Assembly (NCBI GenBank): GCA_002395235.1
Contig: DGWK01000011.1
Span: 5,160 to 69,159, forward strand
Source: Lachnospiraceae bacterium UBA4260
Lineage (GTDB): Bacteria; Bacillota; Clostridia; Lachnospirales; Lachnospiraceae
Length of the DNA: 64,000 nt
Direction of reading: 5' to 3'
Shown: positions 44,338-53,496 of the stretch, one piece after another
How positions within the stretch are numbered: the first letter of the stretch is position 1
Layout: each line of letters begins with the position of its first letter
Made by a program: the position numbers and the translations under genes
The notes under the pieces: generated by a model
What the model was told of the DNA's origin: nothing
The model's database searches: none
The model's input: only the letters and a program-made list of their open reading frames with translations

Positions 44338-45810
44338 TCAGCTCTGAATCCCCTGATGCTTCTCACCGACTTCGTCGAGAAGGCGAAGCTTGGTGTCATA
44401 CAGCTTCCTGGACAGGTCGACGTAGACCTGGTGAGGGTTGACCAGACGCCTGGATTCCTCCCACAGAGTATCCTGCTCGGCAAGGCACTGCTTGCGGATG
44501 TCCATGGTCTTGGGGGAAGTGTAGACGCACTCGCCGTTGAGGAACAGAGGAACCAGGAGCTCTCTGAGCTCGAACTCGTCTGCTTCCAGACGGGTCTTCT
44601 TCCAGGGCTCGATCGGGTCGAAGAGGACCAGCGGACGATCGGTCGTGAAGGTCTCCTCCTCGAGGCAGATCAGGTCGGCGATGATCTTGTGGCTGGCCTT
44701 CTCGTATACGCGGTAGATCTTCTTGTTGCCGGGATTGGTGACCTTCTCGGTGTTCTCGGAGAGCTTGATCTTGGGCTCGAAGGTGCCGTCCGGATTCCGG
44801 ATCGCGGCGAGCTTGTAGACGCCGCCGAAGGACGGGTTGTCTTTGGCTGTGATCAGGTGCGTGCCGACGCCCCAGGAGGTGATGGTCGCGCCCTGGTTCT
44901 TCAGGGAGTCGATCAGGTGCTCATCCAGGTCGTTGGAAGCGGAGATGATCGCGTCCGGGAAACCGGCTTCGTCGAGCATCTTGCGGGCCTTCTTGGAGAT
45001 GTAGGCGAGGTCGCCGCTGTCGAGGCGGATGCCGTAGCCTTTGCCCAGGGTGCCCTTGTCGCGCAGGTACTGGAAAGTCTTGATGGCGTTGGGTACGCCG
45101 GACTTGAGAGTATCATAAGTGTCTGCGAGAAGGATGCAGGCGTTCGGATACATATCGCCGTAGGTCTTGAAAGCGGTCAGCTCGTCCGGGAAACTCATGA
45201 TCCAGCTGTGGGCGTGGGTTCCCTTTACGGGGACGTCAAACAGCTGTCCGCACAGCACGTTGGAAGTTCCGACGCAGCCGGCGATGACAGCGGCGCGGGC
45301 GCCGTAAGTTCCGGCGTCGGGTCCCTGCGCGCGGCGAAGGCCGAACTCCATGATTCCGTCTCCGCGGGCCGCGTAGCAGATGCGGGCCGCTTTGGTGGCG
45401 ATCAGACTCTGGTGGTTAATGATGTTGAGGATCGCGGTCTCCACAAGCTGAGCCTGCATAATGGGAGCAATAACCTTGACCATGGGCTCCCTGGGGAACA
45501 TGAGCGATCCTTCCGGAATCGCGTAGATGCTTCCGGTGAAACGGAAAGCCGCCAGGTAGGCGAGAAACTCTTCATCAAAGATGCCGAGGCTTCGAAGATA
45601 ATCGATATCCTGCTTGCTGAAGTGCAGTTCCTTGATGTATTTGACGAGCTGCTCAATCCCGCACATGATCGAATATCCGCCGCCGAACGGGTTGTTGCGG
45701 AAGAAGGCGTCGAAGATGACGGTCTTGTTCTCTTCCTTATTCTTGAAGTAGCCCTGCATCATTGTCAGCTCATAAAGATCTGTGAGCAGTGTCAGGTTTT
45801 GTCTGTCCAT
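44338..45810 (-). CDS. pncB: Nicotinate phosphoribosyltransferase
   Basis: This 490-residue enzyme converts nicotinate and PRPP to nicotinate mononucleotide for NAD salvage. It begins LLTDLYELTMMQGYF, a family signature, and contains FRNNPFGGGYSIMCG, GLRRAQGPDAG, and IRLDSGDLAYISKKAR. Length is right for the Gram-positive PncB form. AGGAGG lies five bases before ATG. Confidence 0.94.
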   Translation of the reverse strand: MDRQNLTLLTDLYELTMMQGYFKNKEENKTVIFDAFFRNNPFGGGYSIMCGIEQLVKYIKELHFSKQDIDYLRSLGIFDEEFLAYLAAFRFTGSIYAIPEGSLMFPREPMVKVIAPIMQAQLVETAILNIINHQSLIATKAARICYAARGDGIMEFGLRRAQGPDAGTYGARAAVIAGCVGTSNVLCGQLFDVPVKGTHAHSWIMSFPDELTAFKTYGDMYPNACILLADTYDTLKSGVPNAIKTFQYLRDKGTLGKGYGIRLDSGDLAYISKKARKMLDEAGFPDAIISASNDLDEHLIDSLKNQGATITSWGVGTHLITAKDNPSFGGVYKLAAIRNPDGTFEPKIKLSENTEKVTNPGNKKIYRVYEKASHKIIADLICLEEETFTTDRPLVLFDPIEPWKKTRLEADEFELRELLVPLFLNGECVYTSPKTMDIRKQCLAEQDTLWEESRRLVNPHQVYVDLSRKLYDTKLRLLDEVGEKHQGIQS

Positions 45811-45863
45811 TTTATCCTCCTAAGTGATAGCTGAGTGGTGGTGTCAAGACACCCATCTAATTG

Positions 45864-45892
45864 ATGATACTACGAATGGCAGGCTTCTGCAA
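45864..45892 (-). promoter_or_regulatory. Promoter for pncB
   Basis: On the minus strand TTGCAG (45887-45892) and TATCAT (45864-45869) have 17-base spacing. Confidence 0.7.
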
Positions 45893-46057
45893 TTTATTTG
45901 GCTGTTTTTTGGTCAAAAGAAGCCCGAAAACTTGAGCAGAATGACGACGCGGAAAACGCATCGGCTCCGCGCGGAAAGCGCATTTTTACTTATCGGCACA
46001 AATAAGCGGGAGGTTTTATGTCAATTCTGCCAAAATAGAGAAAACCGACAGGTTTTT

Positions 46058-46077
46058 ACAACTTTATGACAAGTTGT
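46058..46077. promoter_or_regulatory. Inverted repeat upstream of ileS promoter
   Basis: ACAACTT-TATGAC-AAGTTGT is a perfect 7-base palindrome 10 bases before the -35 and could be an operator. Confidence 0.4.
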
Positions 46078-46087
46078 GATACAGTCC

Positions 46088-46117
46088 TTGACAGTATTTT
46101 GCCGCAAACGTTATAAT
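46088..46117 (+). promoter_or_regulatory. Consensus promoter for ileS
   Basis: Perfect TTGACA (46088-46093) and TATAAT (46112-46117) are separated by 18 bases, about 80 bases before ATG. Confidence 0.88.
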
Positions 46118-46199
46118 CTCATGGTTAATGTGGAGAAAGTGCAGGATTCTGTATTTCTTCCATCCTAAATAAGCTGACGAGAAAGGCGGAAGGAGAAAG

Positions 46200-49100
46200 A
46201 TGTACAAAAAAGTAAACCCCGACCTGAATTTCGTGGAGAGAGAACACAACACACAGAAATTCTGGAAAGAAAACAAGATCTTTGAAAAGAGCGTGAAGGA
46301 GCGTGAGGGCTGCCCTACATATATGTTTTATGACGGCCCGCCCACGGCTAACGGAAAGCCGCACATCGGCCATGTTCTGACAAGAGTCATCAAAGACATG
46401 GTGCCGCGCTACCGCACGATGAAGGGATATCAGGTCCCCAGAAAAGCCGGCTGGGACACCCACGGACTTCCCGTAGAGCTGGAAGTTGAGAAAGAGATCG
46501 GTATCGAGGGCAAGGAGCAGATTGAAGAGTACGGGATCGCTCCCTTTGTCGAGAAGTGTAAGGAAAGTGTCTGGAAGTACAAATCGATGTGGGAGGATTT
46601 CTCCGACACGGTAGGTTTCTGGGCGGACATGGACAACCCTTATGTCACCTATTACGATGATTTCATCGAGTCCGAGTGGTGGGCTCTGAAGACGATCTGG
46701 GAGAAGGGCCTTCTCTACAAGGGCTTCAAGGTCGTCCCTTACTGCCCCAGCTGCGGAACCCCTCTGTCCTCCCACGAAGTGGCGCAGGGCTACAAGACCC
46801 TCAAGGAGCGCTCCGCGATCGTGCGCTTCAAGCTGACGGATGAGGACGCCTATTTCCTGGCATGGACAACCACGCCTTGGACGCTGCCTTCCAACATCGC
46901 GCTCTGCGTGAACCCGGAGGACATGTACGCCAAGGTAAAGGCCATCGACGGATATACCTATTATATGGCGCAGGCTCTGCTGGATCAGGTCCTGGAGCCT
47001 CTTAAGGACAAGTTTGAAGCGACGGCGGACGGCAAGGCTTATGAAGTCCTTGCGACCATGAAGGGCACGGACCTCGAGTACAAGTCCTACGAGCCCCTCT
47101 ATGAGGAAGCCGCCAGAAGAACGGCGCAGCAGCACAAGAAAGCTTTCTTCGTCTACTGCGACGACTATGTAACCATGACAGACGGTACCGGCATCGTTCA
47201 CATCGCACCTGCTTTCGGTGAAGACGACGCGAGAGTCGGCCGGGGGTATGACGCTCCTTTCGTTCAGCTCGTCGACGCACAGGGCTGCCTGGTTGAAGGA
47301 ACTCCTTTCGCGGGCATGCGCTGCAAGCCCACACAGGCCGAGATGGACAAGGGCGCGGTCAGCGCTGACCCTGAAGTTCTCAAAGACCTTAGCGCGCGCG
47401 GTATTTTGTTCTCTGCTCCCAAGTTCGAGCACGACTATCCGCACTGCTGGCGCTGCGGCACGCCTCTTCTGTACTACGCCCGCCAGTCCTGGTTCATCAA
47501 GATGACTTCCGTCAGAGATGACCTGGTGAGCGGCAACAAGAAGATCAACTGGATCCCTCCGACCATCGGAGAGGGACGCTTCGGCAACTGGCTGGAGAAC
47601 ATTCAGGACTGGGGCATCTCCCGCGACAGATACTGGGGAACTCCCCTCAACATCTGGGAGTGCAAGGGCTGCGGCCACCAGCTGAGCGTAGGCAGCAAAA
47701 AAGAGCTGGCCGAGCTCTCCGGAAACCCCGAAGCGCTTAAGACCGAGCTCCACAGACCTTACGTGGACGCCTATACGATCAAGTGCCCCGAGTGCGGCGG
47801 AGAGATGCACCGCGTTCCCGAGGTCATCGACTGCTGGTTCGACTCCGGAGCAATGCCTTATGCACAGCTCCACTATCCATTTGAAAATAAGGAACTCTTC
47901 GAGAAGTGGTTCCCCGCTGCCTTCATCAGCGAGGCGGTGGACCAGACCCGCGGATGGTTCTATTCCCTGCATGCGGAGTCCACGCTCCTCTTTGACAAGC
48001 CCTGCTATGAGAACGTCATCGTTCTGGGCCTGGTCCTGGACGAGGACGGCAACAAGATGTCCAAGAGCAAGGGCAATGCGGTAGATCCTTTCACGGCGCT
48101 CAAGATGCACGGCGCGGACGCGATCCGCTGGTATTTCTATACCAACAGCGCGCCCTGGCTGCCCAACAAGTTCTCCGACAAGACAGTCAAGGAAGGCCAG
48201 CGCAAGTTCCTCGGAACACTGTGGAACACCTATGCTTTCTATACTTTGTACGCGGATATCGACAGCTTCGATCCCACAAAGTACACGCTGGACTATGAGA
48301 AACTCAGCGTCATGGACAAGTGGCTCCTGTCCCGCATGAATACGATGATTAAGAACACGGATGCGAACCTGGACAAGTACAGGATCCCCGAGGCGGCCAA
48401 CGCTCTGGAGACATTCGTGGACGAGATGTCCAACTGGTACGTCCGCCGCTGCCGCGACCGTTTCTGGGCAAAGGGCATGGAACAGGACAAGATCAATGCG
48501 TATATGACTCTGTACACGGCTCTTGTGAACGTGTGCAAGTGCGCCGCTCCCATGATCCCCTTCATGACCGAGGAGATCTACCAGAACATCGTCAGAAGCG
48601 TCGACGAGACGGCTCCCGAGAGCATCCACCTGTGCCTGTTCCCCGAGGCGGATGAGGCGCACATCGACAAGGAGCTCGAGGAGAGCATGGACGAGGTCCT
48701 TAAGATCGTCGTCATGGGCCGCGCCTGCCGTAACGCTTCCAATATCAAGAACAGACAGCCCATCGCGCAGATGTTCGTAAAGGCGCAGAAGGATCTCAAC
48801 GCCTTCTTCCAGGACATCATTGGGAATGAGCTCAATGTCAAAAAAGTGATCTTCACGGACGATGTCCGGGAATTCACGAGTTATACTTTCAAGCCGCAGC
48901 TGCGCACAGTGGGCCCCAAGTACGGCAAACAGCTGGGCGGAATCAGAAAGTATCTGGCAGAACTGGACGGCAACAGCGCCATGGATACGCTCAGGAGCGA
49001 GGGCGCGCTTCGCCTGGAGGTGAACGGCGTCGCCGTAGAACTCCTTGAGGAAGATCTTCTCATCGAGACGGCCCGCAAGGAAGGCTATGTGAGCCAGGAA

Positions 49101-49403
49101 GACGGCGCGATTACCGTTGTTCTGGACACGAACCTGACGCCTGAGCTGATCGAGGAAGGCTATGTATTTGAGCTGATCAGCAAGATCCAGACGATGAGAA
49201 AAGAGTCCGGGTTCGAGGTCATGGACCGCATCCGCGTCTCCCTCGGCGGCAACAAAAAGCTGTCCGCAGTGGCGGCGGCCAACGAGGCGGCGATCGCGGG
49301 CAAAGTCCTGGCGGATAAGATCGAGCAGGATGAGCACCTGGCAAACGAGAAGACCTGGGATATCAACGGCGAGAAGGTCACGATCGGCGTTCAGAAGATC
49401 TGA
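46200..49403 (+). CDS. ileS: Isoleucyl-tRNA synthetase (type 2, eukaryote-like)
   Basis: This 1067-residue class I synthetase charges tRNA-Ile. The HIGH motif is in PPTANGKPHIGH (47-58) and the KMSKS motif in NKMSKSKGN near 620. The editing domain (about 200-410) includes WTTTPWTLPSN. The N-terminus MYKKVNPDLNFVEREH and the ~1060 length mark the type 2 form, which in studied bacteria is little inhibited by mupirocin; resistance here is inferred only. GGAAGGAG precedes ATG. Confidence 0.96.
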   Translation: MYKKVNPDLNFVEREHNTQKFWKENKIFEKSVKEREGCPTYMFYDGPPTANGKPHIGHVLTRVIKDMVPRYRTMKGYQVPRKAGWDTHGLPVELEVEKEIGIEGKEQIEEYGIAPFVEKCKESVWKYKSMWEDFSDTVGFWADMDNPYVTYYDDFIESEWWALKTIWEKGLLYKGFKVVPYCPSCGTPLSSHEVAQGYKTLKERSAIVRFKLTDEDAYFLAWTTTPWTLPSNIALCVNPEDMYAKVKAIDGYTYYMAQALLDQVLEPLKDKFEATADGKAYEVLATMKGTDLEYKSYEPLYEEAARRTAQQHKKAFFVYCDDYVTMTDGTGIVHIAPAFGEDDARVGRGYDAPFVQLVDAQGCLVEGTPFAGMRCKPTQAEMDKGAVSADPEVLKDLSARGILFSAPKFEHDYPHCWRCGTPLLYYARQSWFIKMTSVRDDLVSGNKKINWIPPTIGEGRFGNWLENIQDWGISRDRYWGTPLNIWECKGCGHQLSVGSKKELAELSGNPEALKTELHRPYVDAYTIKCPECGGEMHRVPEVIDCWFDSGAMPYAQLHYPFENKELFEKWFPAAFISEAVDQTRGWFYSLHAESTLLFDKPCYENVIVLGLVLDEDGNKMSKSKGNAVDPFTALKMHGADAIRWYFYTNSAPWLPNKFSDKTVKEGQRKFLGTLWNTYAFYTLYADIDSFDPTKYTLDYEKLSVMDKWLLSRMNTMIKNTDANLDKYRIPEAANALETFVDEMSNWYVRRCRDRFWAKGMEQDKINAYMTLYTALVNVCKCAAPMIPFMTEEIYQNIVRSVDETAPESIHLCLFPEADEAHIDKELEESMDEVLKIVVMGRACRNASNIKNRQPIAQMFVKAQKDLNAFFQDIIGNELNVKKVIFTDDVREFTSYTFKPQLRTVGPKYGKQLGGIRKYLAELDGNSAMDTLRSEGALRLEVNGVAVELLEEDLLIETARKEGYVSQEDGAITVVLDTNLTPELIEEGYVFELISKIQTMRKESGFEVMDRIRVSLGGNKKLSAVAAANEAAIAGKVLADKIEQDEHLANEKTWDINGEKVTIGVQKI

Positions 49404-49504
49404 CAACGGCGAGCACAGAAAACATGAGCGGACCGAGGCGCGGGCATCGAACCGGAATGGAAACGGGGCGGTTCGCGCCGCGGGTCATAGAGGAGAAACA
49501 AAGA

Positions 49505-52012
49505 ATGGTAAAAAGACCCACGTTTAATTTCGATAAGGATCTCTTCAAGAGAAGTGTCGAGTACAACGTCCGTACTATGTACAGACGCACCATGAAGGAA
49601 GCTACGGACCAGCAGGTCTTCCAGGCTTCCGCCATGGCCCTGAAGGATCAGATCATTGACTGCTGGATGAGGACCCAGAAGGTCTTCGACGAGAAGGACC
49701 CCAAGCAGGTAGTTTACCTGTCCATGGAGTTCCTCATGGGCCGCGCCTTCGGCAACGACGCCATCAACCTGATGGCTTACGAGCCCATCAAGCAGGCACT
49801 CAAGGAACTCGGCTTCAAGCTTGACGCGATCGAGGACCAGGAACCCGACGCAGCGCTGGGCAACGGCGGTCTCGGAAGACTGGCAGCCTGTTTCCTGGAT
49901 TCCCTTGCAACTCTGAACTATCCCGCCTACGGCGCGGGCATCCGCTACCAGTACGGTATGTTCAAGCAGGAGATCAGAGACGGCTACCAGGTGGAAGTTC
50001 CGGACAACTGGCTGGAGAACGGCAACCCGCTGGAGCTCAGAAGACCCGAGTACACACAGGAAGTACACTTCGGAGGCTATGTCACCTCTTATCTGGACAG
50101 AAACGGCCGCACCATGTACAAGCAGGAAGGCTACAGCGCTGTCAAGGCTGTTCCCTATGACCTTCCGGTCATCGGTTACGGCAACGGTTTCGTCGATACC
50201 CTGAGAATCTGGGACGCGGAGCCGGTAGTGAGCTTCAAGCTGGACTCTTTTGACAGAGGTGAGTACCAGAAATCCGTGGAACAGGAAAACCTGGCCCGCA
50301 CGATCTGCAACGTCCTCTATCCCTGCGACGACCACATCCAGGGCAAGGAGCTGCGCCTCAAACAGCAGTACTTCTTCGTGTCCGCTACACTCCAGTGCGC
50401 GATCCAGAAGTACATGAAGACACACGACGACATCAGAAAGCTTCATGAGAAGTATGTCTTCCAGCTCAACGACACGCACCCCACGCTGGCGATCCCCGAG
50501 CTCATGCGCATCCTCATGGATGAGTACGCTCTGACATGGGACGAGGCATGGAATGTTGTCACAAAGAGCTGCGCGTACACCAACCACACCATCATGGCGG
50601 AAGCGCTTGAGAAGTGGCCCATCGAGCTCTTCTCCAGACTCCTTCCCCGCATCTACTCCATCGTGGAGGAGATCAACAGAAGATTTGAGAGAGAGATTCA
50701 CAACCGCTATGACAACACGGGCGTGGATGTCGGCCACAAGATCTACAAGATGGGCATCATCTATGACGGACAGGTCCGCATGGCTAACCTCGCGATCGTC
50801 GCGGGCTTCTCCGTAAACGGCGTTGCGGAGCTGCACACAGCGATCCTCATGACCGAGGAACTCAGGGACTTCTATGAGATGTTCCCCGAGAAGTTCAACA
50901 ACAAGACCAACGGTATCACGCAGAGAAGATTCCTTCTTCACGCCAACCAGAACCTGGCCAAGTGGGTCACCGACAAGATTGGCGACGAGTGGATCACGGA
51001 TCTGTCCCAGATGAAGGAACTGGAAGTATACGTGGACGACGCCAAGGCGCAGAAAGAGTTCATGAACATCAAGTACAAGAACAAAGTCCGCCTGGCAAAA
51101 TATATCCTCGAGCACAACGGAATCGAAGTCGATCCCCGCTCTATTTTCGACGTACAGGTCAAGAGACTGCACGAGTACAAGAGACAGCTCCTGAACATCC
51201 TGCATGTCATGTACCTTTACAATCAGCTTAAAGACAACCCGGACATGGAGTTCAGGAAGAGAACCTTCATCTTCGGCGCCAAGGCGGCAGCCGGCTACAA
51301 GACTGCCAAGCTGACCATCAAGCTGATCAACTCCGTCGCGGATGTGATCAACAACGATCCCTCCATCGAGGACAAGATCAAGGTCGTATTCATCGAGAAC
51401 TACAGAGTATCCAACGCGGAGATCATCATCGCGGCGGCAGACGTCTCCGAGCAGATCTCCACGGCTTCCAAGGAAGCTTCCGGTACCGGCAACATGAAGT
51501 TCATGCTGAACGGAGCGGTGACACTGGGAACCATGGACGGCGCAAACGTCGAGATCGTCGAGGAAGTAGGCGAGGAGAACGCCTTTATCTTCGGCCTGAC
51601 ATCAGAGGAGGTCATCCGCTACGAGAACTTCGGCGGCTATGATCCCAAGAGAATCTTCAATGAGGACCAGAATGTCCGCAGAGTGCTCGTGCAGCTGATC
51701 GACGGCACTTATTCCCCTGAGGATCCGGATCTGTTCCGTCCTCTGTACGATTCCCTGCTCAGCAGACGCGGAACCGACCGCGCGGACAGATACTTCATCC
51801 TCGCTGACTTCGAGTCCTACGCAGCGGCGCAGAGAGCTGTCGAGACCGCTTACAACGATCCCAAGAGATGGGCGCGCATGGCTATGATGAACGTGGCCAA
51901 CGTCGGCAAGTTCTCCTCTGACAGAACGATCGAGGAGTACGCGCAGGAGATCTGGCATCTTGAGAAGGTCTTTATTCCTGCGAGGAGGGGGAGAAGGCCG
52001 AAAAACGCATAA
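49505..52012 (+). CDS. glgP: Glycogen/alpha-glucan phosphorylase
   Basis: This 835-residue PLP enzyme releases glucose-1-phosphate from alpha-1,4-glucans. NGGLGRLAACFLDS and the PLP region EASGTGNMKFMLNGA (Lys near 665) followed by TMDGANVEI are diagnostic. Start at 49505 follows GAGGAG; upstream frame lacks homology. Its GC-rich 100-base leader can fold (GGCGCG with CGCGCC, GAACCG with CGGTTC). It complements glgC/glgD. Two palindromic repeats follow its stop. Confidence 0.95.
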   Translation: MVKRPTFNFDKDLFKRSVEYNVRTMYRRTMKEATDQQVFQASAMALKDQIIDCWMRTQKVFDEKDPKQVVYLSMEFLMGRAFGNDAINLMAYEPIKQALKELGFKLDAIEDQEPDAALGNGGLGRLAACFLDSLATLNYPAYGAGIRYQYGMFKQEIRDGYQVEVPDNWLENGNPLELRRPEYTQEVHFGGYVTSYLDRNGRTMYKQEGYSAVKAVPYDLPVIGYGNGFVDTLRIWDAEPVVSFKLDSFDRGEYQKSVEQENLARTICNVLYPCDDHIQGKELRLKQQYFFVSATLQCAIQKYMKTHDDIRKLHEKYVFQLNDTHPTLAIPELMRILMDEYALTWDEAWNVVTKSCAYTNHTIMAEALEKWPIELFSRLLPRIYSIVEEINRRFEREIHNRYDNTGVDVGHKIYKMGIIYDGQVRMANLAIVAGFSVNGVAELHTAILMTEELRDFYEMFPEKFNNKTNGITQRRFLLHANQNLAKWVTDKIGDEWITDLSQMKELEVYVDDAKAQKEFMNIKYKNKVRLAKYILEHNGIEVDPRSIFDVQVKRLHEYKRQLLNILHVMYLYNQLKDNPDMEFRKRTFIFGAKAAAGYKTAKLTIKLINSVADVINNDPSIEDKIKVVFIENYRVSNAEIIIAAADVSEQISTASKEASGTGNMKFMLNGAVTLGTMDGANVEIVEEVGEENAFIFGLTSEEVIRYENFGGYDPKRIFNEDQNVRRVLVQLIDGTYSPEDPDLFRPLYDSLLSRRGTDRADRYFILADFESYAAAQRAVETAYNDPKRWARMAMMNVANVGKFSSDRTIEEYAQEIWHLEKVFIPARRGRRPKNA

Positions 52013-52039
52013 GAGTTAATAGGTAAGGCTGAGTAATAT

Positions 52040-52192
52040 AGGCCGGTCATATCCCCTTCGGAGCTCCACGCTACTTCGAGACTGAGTCGTCCGAAGGGGA
52101 TATGACCGGCCTTAATGCAGGCCCTACCCACTTTGGAGGGCTCGGTGCTTATATCGAGGGCTGAGTCGGGCGAAGGGGATATGACCGGCCTT
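52040..52192. repeat. Second palindromic repeat family after glgP
   Basis: AGGCCGGTCATATCCCCTTC followed by GGA (52040-52062) is inverted at 52090-52112. The right arm plus its flank (CTGAGTCG then CGAAGGGGATATGACCGG) recurs directly about 79 bases later, ending near 52192. The first pair may terminate glgP. Confidence 0.85.
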
Positions 52193-52215
52193 TGTAGGCA
52201 ATGAGCAATTATATA

Positions 52216-52224
52216 TGCTATAAT
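52216..52224 (+). promoter_or_regulatory. Extended -10 promoter for ddl-murF
   Basis: TGC-TATAAT is a perfect extended -10 at the upstream edge of the leader element; no clear -35. Confidence 0.6.
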
Positions 52225-52337
52225 TCAGGGGGACAAGCCCCCACTGAATAATCTGATGCACACGCGTGCGGAAAGGCAGATGTTGCCTTAAGGCAACCCG
52301 CACGCGGCGCGGCGGCTCGCTTCGCGAGCCTTAAATC
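52224..52337 (+). ncRNA. Structured leader element, copy A (before ddl)
   Basis: Three hairpins are visible. P0: TTCAG-GGGG-ACAAG-CCCC-(CA)-CTGAA (52224-52248). P1/P2: CGCGTGCGG (52263-52271) pairs with CCGCACGCG (52298-52306), enclosing a ten-base 5' bulge AAAGGCAGAT and inner stem GTTGCC-TTAA-GGCAAC. P3: GGCTCGC-TTC-GCGAGCC (52314-52330), then TTAAA. Copy B before plsC has the same folds with compensatory changes. Confidence 0.65.
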
Positions 52338-52379
52338 AAGATGCAAATGGATAACACCAGCCGGTAACAGGAGGTCAAT

Positions 52380-53444
52380 ATGAAGATCGTAGTTCTGTGC
52401 GGAGGACTGAGCACAGAGAGAAATATATCGTTTCTGTCGGGAACAAAAGTATGCAGGGCACTCAGGAGCAGGGGGCACCAGGCGGTGCTTGTCGACCTGT
52501 TTATGGGACTTGAGGATGTGACAGAGGAGCCGGAGACCCTCTTTGAGAATCTGCCGGAGCTCAAGGCGCTGTCTTTTGACGGGACGGCACCGGACCTGAG
52601 GAAAGTCAGAGAGTCAAGAAAGTGGAAGAGTCCCTCGCTGTTCGGAAAAGGAGTGCTGGAGATCTGCCGCCTGGCGGATATCGTATTTGTGGCGCTTCAC
52701 GGAATGAACGGAGAGGACGGGCGCGTGCAGGCGACCTTCGACATGCTGGGCATTCCTTACACCGGATCCGGGTATCTGGGCGCCGCCATCGCCATGGACA
52801 AGATGCTGACCAAGGAGATGGTCAAGGACAAGGGCGTGCGCACGCCCGCCTGGAAGACCTTCCACGCCGGCGCGATCACAAGTGAGGAGGACGCGGCAAA
52901 GTCCGCGGAGGCGATCGCGGCGAAGATCGAGGCGCCTTGCGTGGTCAAGACACCAACCGGAGGCTCTTCGGTAGGCGTCTATATCGTCACGAACCAGGAT
53001 GAAGTGCGCCCCGCAGTGGAGAAATGTCTCCGGTTCGGCCCGGATATTCTCGTGGAGCAGCTGATCGAAGGAAGGGAATTCACATGCGCCGTTCTCGGCG
53101 ACAGGGCGCTCCCCTCGGTTGAGATCGTTCCCAAGGTGGATTTTTACAATTATGAGAACAAGTACAAGGCCGGCGCCACCGAGGAGATCTGCCCCGGGCG
53201 CTGCACGCCCGAGGTGGAGAAGCAGATGGGCGACATGGCCCTTCGCGTGCACGAAGTGCTCGGCCTGCGCACTTACTCCCGCAGTGACTTCATCGTGGAT
53301 AAATATGACAATGCGTGGTTCCTTGAGGTCAACACGCTGCCCGGTATGACGCCCACAAGTCTGGTGCCCCAGGAGGCGGCGGCTGTAGGAATCTCCTACG
53401 AGGAGCTGTGCGAGATCATTGTGAAGGACGGACTTAACAGGTAA
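52380..53444 (+). CDS. ddl: D-alanine--D-alanine ligase
   Basis: This 354-residue ATP-grasp enzyme joins two D-Ala for the peptidoglycan stem. It has GGLSTERNIS near the N-terminus, FVALHGMNGEDG, KTPTGGSSVGVY, the omega-loop YENKYKAGATEEICP with a Tyr as in D-Ala:D-Ala enzymes, and FLEVNTLPGMTPTSLVP. AGGAGG precedes ATG. murF follows after 52 bases; its product is added to UDP-MurNAc-tripeptide by MurF. Confidence 0.95.
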   Translation: MKIVVLCGGLSTERNISFLSGTKVCRALRSRGHQAVLVDLFMGLEDVTEEPETLFENLPELKALSFDGTAPDLRKVRESRKWKSPSLFGKGVLEICRLADIVFVALHGMNGEDGRVQATFDMLGIPYTGSGYLGAAIAMDKMLTKEMVKDKGVRTPAWKTFHAGAITSEEDAAKSAEAIAAKIEAPCVVKTPTGGSSVGVYIVTNQDEVRPAVEKCLRFGPDILVEQLIEGREFTCAVLGDRALPSVEIVPKVDFYNYENKYKAGATEEICPGRCTPEVEKQMGDMALRVHEVLGLRTYSRSDFIVDKYDNAWFLEVNTLPGMTPTSLVPQEAAAVGISYEELCEIIVKDGLNR

Positions 53445-53496
53445 GGGGCGGCTTTCGCGGCGGCGCGCGAATCGAACCGGAACTGAGAGGGAAAGA

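Larger units (their letters stand above)
45811..46199. other. Divergent intergenic region pncB/ileS
   Basis: This 389-base region carries promoters for both genes, a GCGC-GGAAA-GCGC-ATTTTT hairpin (45969-45987), a six-codon frame MSILPK with a perfect GGGAGG site (46018-46038), and an inverted repeat. I searched for T-box hallmarks (AGGGTGG and ACCGCG in a terminator) before ileS and found none. Confidence 0.55.
52013..52379. other. Intergenic glgP/ddl with repeats and structured leader
   Basis: This 367-base region holds, in order, an inverted repeat plus a direct copy (52040-52192), an extended -10 promoter (52216-52224), the leader element (52224-52337) and the ddl ribosome site AGGAGG. 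Confidence 0.8.

Noticed and set aside
45811..46199. T-box riboswitch before ileS
   Set aside because: No AGGGTGG-type T-box sequence or paired terminator/antiterminator was found, and a consensus promoter lies only about 80 bases upstream of the gene.
46125..49406. A 1093-codon open frame antisense to ileS
   Set aside because: It is the complement of a gene with all IleRS motifs; the antisense translation is low-complexity Leu/Val/Asp-rich sequence without domains.
53462..53485. tRNA T-arm-like sequence (complement of ATCGAACC)
   Set aside because: The flanks do not form acceptor, D or anticodon stems, so it is not a tRNA.
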